64,000 nucleotides of DNA from Oscillospiraceae bacterium (GTDB lineage: Bacteria; Bacillota; Clostridia; Oscillospirales; Oscillospiraceae), in contig JAFWFZ010000005.1 in NCBI GenBank assembly GCA_017515345.1, forward strand, positions 1 through 64,000, read 5' to 3'. Position numbers and translations under genes: made by a program. Below, piece by piece: positions 49,351 to 57,522 of this stretch. A model generated the notes under the pieces. It made no database searches and had not been told where the DNA came from. It saw only the letters and a program-made list of their open reading frames with translations. Each line of letters begins with the position of its first letter. Within the stretch, counting starts at the first letter, position 1.

Positions 49351-49904
49351 AGGTCGATGCCCTCCTTTTCAAGCACGTCCTTCAGGCTCAGCCTGAGCCG
49401 CCGCATCCGCTGAGCCAGCGTGTTTTGCGACATCCCCCGCTCCCGCGCCAGCTCGTCCAGCCGCTCGCCGTTCCAGTAGCGCCGGAGGAACAGGTCCCTG
49501 TCCTCCTCCTTCAGGGTGCGGAGCCACCGGTCGATGACGCCGCTGATCTCCCGCGCCTCCGCCGCCCGCTCCGCCGTCATCGGCGAGGGGACGCACTCGT
49601 CCAGCTCGCTGAGCAGGAGCTCCATGCCGGCATACCGCTTCTGCGCGCGGCTTTTTCGCCAGCGGTCCACGGACAGGTTCCGCACCACCCGCCCCAGCCA
49701 GCTCCGCAGCAGCGCCGGGCGCTGGACAGGCATGGCGTTCCAGGCGGCCAGGTATGTATCGCTGACGCATTCCTCCGCGTCCTCCCGGATACCCAGCAGG
49801 TTCAGGGCGATCTTCTGGCAGAAGCCGCCGTATTTCCTGTCCGTCTCACGGATGGCGCTCTCATCCCGTTCCCAGTACAGAGCCACGATCTCGTGATCCT
49901 CCAT
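49347..49904 (-). CDS. ECF-type RNA polymerase sigma factor
   Basis: A 185-aa sigma-70 family ECF factor. Region 2 is EIVALYWERDESAIRETDRKYGGFCQKIALNLLGIREDAEECVSDTYLAAWN, and region 4 ends YWNGERLDELARERGMSQNTLAQRMRRLRLSLKDVLE. The ATG at 49904 follows AAAGGAGG seven bases away; an ATG six codons earlier is less suited. It is followed by an ATGA-coupled gene that occupies the usual place of an anti-sigma factor but encodes a serpin. It probably responds to an envelope or protease signal. Confidence 0.94.
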   Translation of the reverse strand: MEDHEIVALYWERDESAIRETDRKYGGFCQKIALNLLGIREDAEECVSDTYLAAWNAMPVQRPALLRSWLGRVVRNLSVDRWRKSRAQKRYAGMELLLSELDECVPSPMTAERAAEAREISGVIDRWLRTLKEEDRDLFLRRYWNGERLDELARERGMSQNTLAQRMRRLRLSLKDVLEKEGIDL

Positions 49905-49961
49905 GCCGCCGCCTCCTTTCACCCTGCAAGTCGTAAAAGCGAAAGCAATATGACAAATGTG

Positions 49962-50609
49962 CTATGAAGTTTTTTTCCTGGATACTCCCTCCAAAACGAA
50001 CAGGATGATCATCCAGAAGGGTATGACCAGAAACGGGGTTTTGCCTTGGAAAAACGCGAAAACCACCGGCCTCTTCACGACCGGAACAGGATCCCTCCCT
50101 TCGCGCTGTCGATATATGGAAGCAAGTCTTATATAATATCGATCCTCATTTTCTTTTCTCTGTTCTTCGGCAGAGATAAACGTGTCCAGTTTTTGAAGAT
50201 AAGCGCCGTAATCGCCGTGTTCAGCGAAATCGACCCATTCACCGGAAGAGAAAACATAATAATTGCGTGATTGATCGAATAAATACACATACTCTCCTTC
50301 AATATGCAGGGCGCTTTCCCCTTTTGTTTTATAGAACGCAAAAGACTTCCGATATGCTCCGTCGCTATCGTAGATTTTCAGAACACCTTGATTGCCAAAC
50401 AATACATATAAGTTTCCGCCTTTAATGCAATAATCATTCAGTTCACACCAGTATTCTCTGTCGTCCGAAAAGCAGAACAGCCGTCCTTCGGCCACTTCCT
50501 TCTTCAGGTCCTTCGGCTGTTCAGGACTCATCACAAGGGCAACCACATGGATCATCAATATAACAAAAACGATCGGTATGAAGCATTGAACAGTTTTGAT
50601 ACCCTTCAT
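49962..50609 (-). CDS. Hypothetical two-helix membrane protein, AT-rich
   Basis: A 215-aa protein with membrane helices at about residues 8-28 and 190-208 and an exported central part rich in Tyr and charged residues (YCIKGGNLYVLFGNQGVLKIYD; YVYLFDQSRNYYVFSSGEW), resembling short beta-propeller strands. I do not recognise a family. Its codons use A/T at third positions far more than the neighbours, so it may be a recent arrival. GAGGG lies 7 bases before the ATG at 50609. It is 30 bases downstream of the lipoprotein gene on the same strand. Confidence 0.7.
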   Translation of the reverse strand: MKGIKTVQCFIPIVFVILMIHVVALVMSPEQPKDLKKEVAEGRLFCFSDDREYWCELNDYCIKGGNLYVLFGNQGVLKIYDSDGAYRKSFAFYKTKGESALHIEGEYVYLFDQSRNYYVFSSGEWVDFAEHGDYGAYLQKLDTFISAEEQRKENEDRYYIRLASIYRQREGRDPVPVVKRPVVFAFFQGKTPFLVIPFWMIILFVLEGVSRKKTS

Positions 50610-50639
50610 GTGACATCCCTCTGTCCCGCCTCGGCCTCC

Positions 50640-52184
50640 TCAGAAGCCGCTGAGCTTGAAGGCCACCAGCTCCCTGGCCGACTTGTCGGCGCGCTCCTCG
50701 GTCATGACGACGAGGAAGCTCCCGTCGGCGAGCCTGTCGGCGTCGCAGAACCAGGGATAGCTGGTCCCGAACAGGTCGCCGTCATCCAATTCTCCGATAA
50801 AGGTCCCGTCGTTCGCCCACAGGCAGACGGTGCGCATGTTGCCGTCCAGCGCCAGGTAGCCGTTCGCCGTATGCGCCACGTACACCACGCTGCCCAGCCC
50901 GTCCGGCGACTCCAGAGTCCCCTTGAGGGCACCGCCGGCGTCGTACATGAACACCTTGTGGCCGCTGTCATCGGCCGCGGAGCCGCAGACGTAGACCGTA
51001 TCCGCGTCCGCATTCAGGTGCATGATCGTCTTGACCTCGGCGTATGTCACATCGGTGAGCGACGCCGTGCCGCCGCTGATCTCCACCTTCTGGCATTCGG
51101 GGCCGGAGAACCACATGATGCCCCAGGTCCCGGCGGGGCTCATGGCCACGTAGCGGTTCACATCGCTGTAGGAGGCCGTCTGCGCGCCGTCCTTCATGGA
51201 CACAAGGGGCTCCATGAAATCGGAGAGCCAGATGCTGCCGCCGCCGTCGCTGTCCACGGTGCCGTAATCCCCGTCGAGGGGCACGTCGCCCACGTATTTG
51301 AGGGCGGAGCCCTCCAGCTTATACTGCTTCAATACGCCCTCGGTAAGGATATAGACCTGGTCGCCGGCCACGGCCAGGGTGTGGGCGAAGGTATCGGTGA
51401 TGCGGATGGGCTCATCCATGGCGACCCACTCGCCGGTGAGGCTGAAATCGTCGACCGATGCGGTCAGGCTGCCGCCGGAGAAGGGCTCGCCCTCCCAGTA
51501 CCAGGGGCCGTCTGTGTTGCCCAGGTCGGGCAGGCGGAAGGTCAGGCCCTTGAGCAGATCCGTCACCCGGGCGTCCTCATAATCCCCGATGATCTCCAGG
51601 AACACGGTGGCCTTGGCTCCCTCCACCCTGTTGAAGTAACGGACACAGGGGCTGCCCCAGTAGTTGCCCTCCTGCCTCAGGCAGCCCACGCCGCCCACGT
51701 CGGTCGTTTCGTAGGCGTTGTTCACCTTGTACTCATACTGGTCGAAGCCGTAGCTTATCAGGTTGCTGCGGAAGGAATAGGGATCCCCGATGCTGACGCG
51801 GATCTCCGCATTCACCAGATAATCGTCGGGATCCTCGGGATCCGGGATCTCCATGATGACCGCGGACCGGGTATCGCTGTCCGTCACGTCGTCCTCCTCA
51901 AAGGTCCACACGTCGGGATCGTAGACCAGGGTCCAGTAAGTGGTCTCCAGCGTCTTGCCGGCCGGAGCGGGCGCCTCCTGTGACGGTGACGGCTCGGCGG
52001 GAGCCGGGGCGTCGGGGACCGCGGCAGGCGCCTTCGACGGAGCCGGCTCCGCGGTGGCGGAGGCCGATGGGCTCGGAGACGGGCTGACGCTGATAGAAGG
52101 CGTGGGGATCGTGTCCTTGGAGCCGCAGGCCGCCAGGGAAACAAGCAGCAGCAACGCCAGCAGCGCAGCAGTCAGTTTCTTCAT
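50640..52184 (-). CDS. Lipoprotein with beta-propeller-like domain
   Basis: A 514-aa lipoprotein. The signal peptide MKKLTAALLALLLLVSLAACG has lipobox LAAC, giving a lipidated Cys20. A Pro/Ser/Ala linker (about 25-78) follows, then an alpha/beta domain (about 80-225; YWTLVYDPDVWTFEEDD). A repeating WD/YVTN-like beta-propeller region (about 240-510) follows, with AVAGDQVYILTEGVLKQYKLEG, AVAMSPAGTWGIMW-type and YVAHTANGYLALDGN strands. Its role is unknown; it could be a surface sensor or scaffold. AGGAGGAGCATGATATG contains a good ribosome binding site. Confidence 0.82.
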   Translation of the reverse strand: MKKLTAALLALLLLVSLAACGSKDTIPTPSISVSPSPSPSASATAEPAPSKAPAAVPDAPAPAEPSPSQEAPAPAGKTLETTYWTLVYDPDVWTFEEDDVTDSDTRSAVIMEIPDPEDPDDYLVNAEIRVSIGDPYSFRSNLISYGFDQYEYKVNNAYETTDVGGVGCLRQEGNYWGSPCVRYFNRVEGAKATVFLEIIGDYEDARVTDLLKGLTFRLPDLGNTDGPWYWEGEPFSGGSLTASVDDFSLTGEWVAMDEPIRITDTFAHTLAVAGDQVYILTEGVLKQYKLEGSALKYVGDVPLDGDYGTVDSDGGGSIWLSDFMEPLVSMKDGAQTASYSDVNRYVAMSPAGTWGIMWFSGPECQKVEISGGTASLTDVTYAEVKTIMHLNADADTVYVCGSAADDSGHKVFMYDAGGALKGTLESPDGLGSVVYVAHTANGYLALDGNMRTVCLWANDGTFIGELDDGDLFGTSYPWFCDADRLADGSFLVVMTEERADKSARELVAFKLSGF

Positions 52185-52296
52185 ATCATGCTCCTCCTTT
52201 TTGTGTTTTTAACGATCGCGTTTCCCCGCCGCAGCGGGTAGTTCCGGAATCAGTCTAACACAATCGATCCCCGGTTACAAGCCGCCCGGACCGATA

Positions 52297-52332
52297 AAAA
52301 AGGGAGCGGCCGCGCCTGGGCGCGGCCGCTCC
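52297..52332 (-). terminator. Strong terminator of the PhlG-like operon
   Basis: On the minus strand a GGAGCGGCCGCGCC-type perfect 14-bp stem with a 2-base loop is followed by CTTTTTTAT. Confidence 0.9.
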
Positions 52333-52346
52333 TGCCGTCATACGGT

Positions 52347-53120
52347 TTATTCAAAATCCGCGTGGAACTCCTCGTAGACCTCCGGAAGGATCGCGGCCAG
52401 GTTCGTGAACTCCTTGATGTTGTGCCGCAGCAGCGCCTCCACAGGCTCCAGGGGCATCTTCACGCCGGGCGGGAGCAGGAGCTTCGGCTTCTTGTCAATC
52501 ACGCCGTAGCCCATCCAGAACCGGGTCCGCAGCTCACAGCCCTTCTCGGTGCGGCGGACGAAGTGGCACATGATGACCGGGGCCTTTTCGCCGCCGGAGC
52601 ATACGATGGTGCCGTCAAACGTCTTCAGCTTCTCCGGATCGAAGCCGATGTCGGCCGGGTTGCGGAAATTGATAATGATATTCTGCTTGCCCATGAAGCA
52701 GTCCTCTTCCACGTCGTGGGTGGTGTCCCAATACCGCTCCTTCATGCTCAGGGACTTGTCCAGGGCCTTCTCCATGTTGCGGGTCTTGCAGTAATAGTGC
52801 TGGTCGGGATTCCAGATTTTGTAGCGCATGGGCTCCACCCCGTGCCAGGCAAACCAGAAGTCGAACATCTCCGGGGTCACGCCGGGCATATCGGTGAGGT
52901 TCGCCAGGGTCGCACCGCCGTCCGGCAGCTGGCAGTAGCCCAGCTCGCCGGGGAGATAGCCGGGATCGAACAGCTTGTTCATCTCAAAGGGGGTCTGGGC
53001 CTTCTCGGGATCCATGGGCTCCTTGACGGCAGCGTACTTCGCCGGGTCCGCCTCGACCATGGGACGGATATAATACTTATACAGCGGGGAATTTCTCTCT
53101 TCTTCGGTGATCGGTACCAT
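52347..53120 (-). CDS. DAPG/phloretin-hydrolase-family (PhlG-like) hydrolase
   Basis: A 257-aa protein of the 2,4-diacetylphloroglucinol hydrolase family. Its hallmark is EMFDFWFAWHGVEPMRYKIWNPDQHYY, with His93 as likely zinc ligand, and a C-terminal His233-x3-Glu237 (RHNIKEF) that reproduces the H-x3-E zinc pair of PhlG. The family cleaves C-C bonds between an acyl group and a phloroglucinol ring. Members include PhlG and gut phloretin hydrolase, which gives phloroglucinol and phloretic acid. It is the last gene of the ferredoxin-flavoprotein-hydrolase operon. The true substrate is not shown by sequence. Confidence 0.85.
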   Translation of the reverse strand: MVPITEEERNSPLYKYYIRPMVEADPAKYAAVKEPMDPEKAQTPFEMNKLFDPGYLPGELGYCQLPDGGATLANLTDMPGVTPEMFDFWFAWHGVEPMRYKIWNPDQHYYCKTRNMEKALDKSLSMKERYWDTTHDVEEDCFMGKQNIIINFRNPADIGFDPEKLKTFDGTIVCSGGEKAPVIMCHFVRRTEKGCELRTRFWMGYGVIDKKPKLLLPPGVKMPLEPVEALLRHNIKEFTNLAAILPEVYEEFHADFE

Positions 53121-53141
53121 TTGCTTGTTACCTCCTTGGAA

Positions 53142-54830
53142 TCAGATATCCTGGGGCTTCACGGGCCATTTGTCGATGGGCACGTCCTCGGTGGAGATCT
53201 CCATGCCGTTCTCGCCCTTCTGCACGATGACCCACTTGAGCCAGTTCTTGTTGTCCATCTGGGGATAATCCTCCCGCATGAACCAGCCGCGGGATTCCTT
53301 GCGGACGGCGGACGCCTTGTAGTGCATCTCCGCGGAGAGCACCGCCGCCTCCGCCTCGCGGCAGTTGAGGAGGGCGTGCCAGTCGTCGGCGCAGAGGGTC
53401 TTCGCCAGCTCCTTGGCCTCCTCCACCAGCTTCACGCCCTTGGCCATGCGCTCCTCGGTCATGATGATCGACTGCTCCACGGGGGCCATGGCCTTCTGCA
53501 CGATGGCGACCACATCCGTGGCTTTCGCGCCGCCGGTACGCTCCATGGGCTTGTAGAGCTCCTCGGCGCTCTTCTCCGCAGCCTCCATGCAGACCTCGGC
53601 GGTGTTCTTGCCGGTGTAGGCCTCGGAGAGCGAGGCGGCGCACTGCAGGGCGGCGAACACAGCGTTCAGGATGCCGGAGCCGCGGTTGCGTCCCGGAGGC
53701 GCGGGCACGGCGCCGGCCAGGGCGGAGCCGCAGTAGCTGCAGTCGCCGATGGCGTACAGCCCGTCCACCGTGGTGCGCATGCCGTGATCGACCTTGATGG
53801 GAGACTGCTCGCCGATGAACATGGGGCAGACCTCCAGGTCCCTGTCCACCGTGTTGCCGCTCTCATCGTTGAGCTTGCGGAACTTGACGCCGTAGGGGCG
53901 GTTCCACATCCGCTCCATGTTCGGGCCGCCGCCTCCCTCCGCCTGCGGGGGAGGAGGACCGAAGTCCAGATGCACCGGGCCGTTGCCGTTCTTCATCTGG
54001 TAGTACCACTCGCGGATAGCCGTGCTGTTGATATCGGTCTCCCGGTGGTCGGTGAAGTTCTTGGTGATATGCTCGCCCTTGGCGTTGTACATGAAGTTCT
54101 CGCCGAACACGATCTCGTTGTGGCTCTTCACCCGCACGAGCTGGGCAAAGTTGCCGAATTCGGCGTTGCGCATCTGGGCGCCGGCGCGGTACGCGGCAGC
54201 GATGCCGTCGCCCCGGCCGCTGGACCACATGGAGCCGATGCGGTAGTTCTGGCTGCCGGTGGCCAGCACCACCTGGGCGGCGCTGATGGCGTAAAAGCTG
54301 CCGTCCAGCACGCTGAAGGCGGTGGCGCCCACGGCGCGCCCGTCCTTCGTGAGGATGTCCGCCATGGCGGTCTTGTCCATGAAGCGGATACCCAGCTTCT
54401 GCGCCCTGCGGCGCATGCGGAGGGTGATATCCAGATCCACGCAGATCATGGAGGTGAACGGACCGGTGGGCATCACGTGATAGGTGCCGTCCTCCTTCTT
54501 GGGGACGTTCACGCCCCAGGCGACCAGCTTATCCAGCATCTCGTGGTTCGTGGCCACATACCGCATCATCAGCTCCTGGTCGCCCAGGAACGCGCCGATC
54601 TGGGTGGCATGGAAGCCCACGAATTCCTCGGGCGTGATGCGGTCCAGCTCGAAATACTGCAGGACGCCGCCGCCGCGGTTGGCCTTGCCGGAATAGCCGG
54701 CGAAATTCTTCTCCACCACAAGGACGTCCGCCTCGGGCTGCTTCTCCTTGAGATCCAGGGCGCAGGCGAGACCGCCGACGCCGCCGCCGATGATCAGAAC
54801 GTCGCAGTTGACTTTATTGATCTCTCTCAT
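53142..54830 (-). CDS. AprA/fumarate-reductase-like FAD-dependent oxidoreductase
   Basis: A 562-aa flavoprotein. The N-terminal FAD motif is VLIIGGGVGGLACALDLKEKQ. The substrate-cap region includes RGGGVLQYFELD, and GLYAIGDCSYCGSALAGAVPA is the second FAD segment. A helical C-terminal domain (about 440-562) has ESRGWFMREDYPQMDN. The layout matches the adenylylsulfate reductase alpha subunit/fumarate reductase group. With the adjacent AprB-like ferredoxin it forms a two-subunit reductase. Next to a PhlG-like hydrolase it probably reduces an aromatic or enoate-type compound rather than APS. A glycine/proline-rich insert (about residue 300) is unusual. The ATG at 54830 follows GAGGTG. Confidence 0.85.
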   Translation of the reverse strand: MREINKVNCDVLIIGGGVGGLACALDLKEKQPEADVLVVEKNFAGYSGKANRGGGVLQYFELDRITPEEFVGFHATQIGAFLGDQELMMRYVATNHEMLDKLVAWGVNVPKKEDGTYHVMPTGPFTSMICVDLDITLRMRRRAQKLGIRFMDKTAMADILTKDGRAVGATAFSVLDGSFYAISAAQVVLATGSQNYRIGSMWSSGRGDGIAAAYRAGAQMRNAEFGNFAQLVRVKSHNEIVFGENFMYNAKGEHITKNFTDHRETDINSTAIREWYYQMKNGNGPVHLDFGPPPPQAEGGGGPNMERMWNRPYGVKFRKLNDESGNTVDRDLEVCPMFIGEQSPIKVDHGMRTTVDGLYAIGDCSYCGSALAGAVPAPPGRNRGSGILNAVFAALQCAASLSEAYTGKNTAEVCMEAAEKSAEELYKPMERTGGAKATDVVAIVQKAMAPVEQSIIMTEERMAKGVKLVEEAKELAKTLCADDWHALLNCREAEAAVLSAEMHYKASAVRKESRGWFMREDYPQMDNKNWLKWVIVQKGENGMEISTEDVPIDKWPVKPQDI

Positions 54831-54840
54831 TCTTCTCACC

Positions 54841-55086
54841 TCACGCGTATTCCGGGAATGACTGCAGCAGATGCTCGCTGGAGTAATCCGGTATCACCGT
54901 GATTGCCTCCTTCGCGCAGACAGACTGGCAGTAGAAGCAGTGCTCGCAGTCCTCCACATACTTGAAAATCGGCTGTTTTTTCTCGCTGTCCCAACGGATG
55001 ACGTCTACAAAGCAAGATTTGTAGCACATCTGGCACCCCACGCATTTTTCACTGTCAAATTCGATGCGGTGCTTTGTATTGATCAT
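54841..55086 (-). CDS. AprB-like ferredoxin with two [4Fe-4S] clusters
   Basis: An 81-aa ferredoxin with two cluster motifs, CVGCQMCYKSCFVDVI and CEHCFYCQSVCAKEAI, and the C-terminal tail typical of adenylylsulfate-reductase beta-like proteins. It would pass electrons to the flavoprotein encoded 10 bases downstream. It is the first gene of the operon, divergent from the LysR regulator. Confidence 0.93.
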   Translation of the reverse strand: MINTKHRIEFDSEKCVGCQMCYKSCFVDVIRWDSEKKQPIFKYVEDCEHCFYCQSVCAKEAITVIPDYSSEHLLQSFPEYA

Positions 55087-55167
55087 AGCGCGCCACCTCC
55101 TGTAATAGCTTGTATGTACATTTTATAAGAGAGATGCTTGCAAAGCAAATATAATTATAGTAAAATA

Positions 55168-55189
55168 ATTATAAGATTTTACTTATAAT
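55168..55189. promoter_or_regulatory. Palindromic operator, candidate LysR site
   Basis: ATTATAAG-6-CTTATAAT is a perfect 8-bp dyad between the divergent ferredoxin and LysR genes, in an otherwise AT-rich stretch with two more ATAATTAT palindromes (55151-55158, 55165-55172). It contains a T-N11-A pattern and overlaps the likely promoters. Confidence 0.65.
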
Positions 55190-55203
55190 GCGGAGGTGTT
55201 CCC

Positions 55204-56073
55204 ATGACGGAGGCCCAGATCGACTGCTTTCTCGCCGTATACAGGACCAGGAGCTTCACCAAGGCGGCGAACACGCTCTATATCTCCCAGCCCGCCATCA
55301 GCCAGAGCATCTCGAAGCTGGAGGACGAGCTGGGCTTCAAGCTCTTCCGGCGGTCGGGCAGCTCCCTTCTGATCACGGAGGGCGGGCGGCGTTTCCACAC
55401 GTTCATCGAAAACACCCGCCGGGAGTATGAGGATATGCTGACCCACATGCAGAAGCAGGAGAAAAGCGTGGTGGACGCCCTGCGCGTGGGCTGCCCGGAG
55501 ACGTGGGATCCCCGCTACTTCACGGGGCTCGTCGTGGAGCCCTTCGGCTCGGCCCGGCCGGATATCCGGATCGACATCTCTGCCCACAGGCTCTCCGAGC
55601 TCATTGTGGAGCTGCAGAGCGGGCGGCTGGACGTAGCCGTTACCCACAGCTTCTTCACCCCCGCCATCTACGGCCTCGTGACGAAAAGGATCTGCTCCAC
55701 GGGCTGCGGGGTGCTCTATTCCAGAGCGCGCTTCGGCGAGGTGCGGGACCTCTCCGAGCTGAAGGACGCGTGTTTCCTGCTGTTTGACGACGACATCACC
55801 CGCCGTTTCTCCGGGCTTTTGCGGAACATCTGCTCAAAGCACGGCTTCCGGCCGGAGATCCGGACGATGGACCGGCAGGCGGCAGCCCTTTTCGCCACCG
55901 CCGGGGGGGAGGGCGTCATGCTCTTCAGCGATTGGGACAGCGCCGTGCACAACAGCAGCCTCAGCTATCTGCACCTGGGGGAAACGCTTCCCGTGGTGAT
56001 GATGTACTTCCCGGAGAGCGCGCCGGCCGCCGCCTCGGATCTGGTGCGCGAGAGCATCCGGTCCGCCCACTGA
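55204..56073 (+). CDS. LysR-family regulator of the PhlG-like operon
   Basis: A 289-aa LysR protein. The winged helix is MTEAQIDCFLAVYRTRSFTKAANTLYISQPAISQSISKLEDELG; the effector domain is about residues 92-285. It is divergent from the ferredoxin-flavoprotein-hydrolase operon, with a perfect dyad in between, so it is almost certainly its regulator and probably senses the substrate. CGGAGGTG precedes the ATG. Confidence 0.94.
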   Translation: MTEAQIDCFLAVYRTRSFTKAANTLYISQPAISQSISKLEDELGFKLFRRSGSSLLITEGGRRFHTFIENTRREYEDMLTHMQKQEKSVVDALRVGCPETWDPRYFTGLVVEPFGSARPDIRIDISAHRLSELIVELQSGRLDVAVTHSFFTPAIYGLVTKRICSTGCGVLYSRARFGEVRDLSELKDACFLLFDDDITRRFSGLLRNICSKHGFRPEIRTMDRQAAALFATAGGEGVMLFSDWDSAVHNSSLSYLHLGETLPVVMMYFPESAPAAASDLVRESIRSAH

Positions 56074-56085
56074 CGGAAAGCGAAA

Positions 56086-56114
56086 AAGCGCCATGGCCGG
56101 CGGCCATGGCGCTT
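56086..56114. terminator. Bidirectional terminator between LysR and HU genes
   Basis: AAGCGCCATGGCC and GGCCATGGCGCTT form a perfect 13-bp stem with a 3-base loop. TTTTTCG follows on the minus strand. Confidence 0.85.
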
Positions 56115-56135
56115 AATGCGTTAAAATGATCTCGC

Positions 56136-56444
56136 TTATTTCTTCTTGGACTTTCTGGCAGGCTTCTTGGGCGCGTTGACGGTGTCCTTGAACTTCTTGC
56201 CGGCCTTGAAGGCGGGGGCGACGGACGCGGGGATCTTGATCTCTTCCTTGGTCTGGGGATTCAGGCCGGTGCGCGCAGCGCGCTTTTTTCCCTCAAAGGT
56301 GCCGAAACCGATGAGCTGAACCTTTTCGCCGGCAGCCACGGACGCCACGATGGTGTTCAGCGCGCAGTCCAGCATAGCGGCGGCCTGCTTCTGAGTCACT
56401 TCGGTGTCAGCAGCGATCTTCTTAATCAGTTCCTGTTTGTTCAT
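56136..56444 (-). CDS. HU-family DNA-binding protein
   Basis: A 102-aa histone-like protein: [32 protein letters not shown], then [46 protein letters not shown]. The DNA-bending arm and the proline are conserved. A basic [14 protein letters not shown] tail (about 93-102) extends the usual 90-aa length. HU bends and compacts the nucleoid. The ATG at 56444 has AGAGGG 8 bases upstream; an ATG two codons earlier is possible. Confidence 0.96.
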   Translation of the reverse strand: MNKQELIKKIAADTEVTQKQAAAMLDCALNTIVASVAAGEKVQLIGFGTFEGKKRAARTGLNPQTKEEIKIPASVAPAFKAGKKFKDTVNAPKKPARKSKKK

Positions 56445-56624
56445 TATCATTGCCCTCTTTCTTTTCGTGTAGTAGAGGCAAGCATTTGCCGGAAGGCAGT
56501 ATATCACAGGATTTTTGAATTGTCTATCGGCCGGAGCGTTTTTTGCGTATTTTTCACAGCGGCACAATGTTTTGTATCGATCGAGGCCCAAAAACCGTCG
56601 AAATACACGGAATTCCGGGCTTTT

Positions 56625-57305
56625 TCACCCCAGGAGCCGGTTCAGGAGCCGCTCCTCCGCAGCCGGAAGAAGCCGCCGCAGCAGGGCCAGCAGCCGCAGG
56701 CGGGATTCCTCCGGCTCCCGGGCGTACACCTTTTCCGTGAAATCCCCGCCCATGAAGAGCTCCGGCGTGCTGTATTCCGCGACGCCGAAGCCGTAGAGCC
56801 GGCCGAAACGGTCCTGCTGATAAACGAAATCGCTGATAAGGACATAGCACTGCTCCTGCAGGCTCAGCATGGCGGCCTCGAAGCCCTTCTGCCCGCCCCG
56901 GCGGTAATCTCCGAGCTGCCGGAGCTTCCGGGACAGGATCGGCCCGTTCTGCTCCACCAGGTCGAAAAGCCGCTTGTCGCGGTGCCGTGCAAGCCCCTCC
57001 TCGTACCGGGCGTCCATGTCGTAGCCGTCGCGCCGGTAGTTGGCCAGATCGAGAAAGACCTCCCGGCTGACGAACGCTGCCTTGTGCTCGAAAAACTTGC
57101 CGTAGGCGCAGCCGGTCTCCCGGATCACGGGGCCCTTCCACTCCCACACGCCCGGCTCGTCGGAAAACCAGGCACGGGGCGACACGTGCTCCTCCACGGA
57201 GAACCCGGGGACGGAATTCCGAAACAGCGGCACGACGCCGAATTCCTCCACCGCGCGGATCAGATCCTCTTTCCCGCGCACCGTAAAATCAAATTGTCCG
57301 GGCAT
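56625..57305 (-). CDS. AlkZ-related winged-helix protein
   Basis: A 226-aa protein of the AlkZ-related family of Firmicutes. It begins MPGQFDFTVRGKEDLIRAVE and has GFSVEEHVSPRAWFSDEPGVWEWKGPVI, GKFFEHKAAFVSREVFLDLANYRRDGYD and ALLRRLLPAAEE. The recurring winged-helix units suggest DNA binding like that of AlkZ glycosylases, but the glycosylase activity of this short group is unproven. The ATG at 57305 follows GGAGG. Its promoter is at 57348-57376. Confidence 0.8.
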   Translation of the reverse strand: MPGQFDFTVRGKEDLIRAVEEFGVVPLFRNSVPGFSVEEHVSPRAWFSDEPGVWEWKGPVIRETGCAYGKFFEHKAAFVSREVFLDLANYRRDGYDMDARYEEGLARHRDKRLFDLVEQNGPILSRKLRQLGDYRRGGQKGFEAAMLSLQEQCYVLISDFVYQQDRFGRLYGFGVAEYSTPELFMGGDFTEKVYAREPEESRLRLLALLRRLLPAAEERLLNRLLG

Positions 57306-57347
57306 CCAGCGTCGCCTCCCTCCGGTCCGTTTCCCGGATGCCGTTCG

Positions 57348-57376
57348 AGTATACCACACGGCGGACCCTTCTTCAA
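57348..57376 (-). promoter_or_regulatory. Promoter of the AlkZ-related gene
   Basis: On the minus strand TTGAAG, 17 bases, TATACT, about 43 bases before the start. Confidence 0.75.
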
Positions 57377-57522
57377 GCGGCCGGCGCCCGCCAGGCCACC
57401 GTCCGGACGGGAAAAAGCTGAAAAACCGTCTTTTTGGCGTAGCAAAACGGAAAAATATGCGTTATAATGGGATGGACATCCCATATTCTCAAAAAAGCCA
57501 TGTGATAAAAAGGAGGATAACG

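Noticed and set aside
52362..54902. 846-aa plus-strand open frame
   Set aside because: It is antisense to the PhlG-like and AprA-like genes and has no family features.
53142..55086. Dissimilatory adenylylsulfate reductase AprBA
   Set aside because: The flavoprotein has an unusual insert and sits with a PhlG-like hydrolase. No sat, dsr or qmo genes are present, so a sulfate-respiration role is unlikely.
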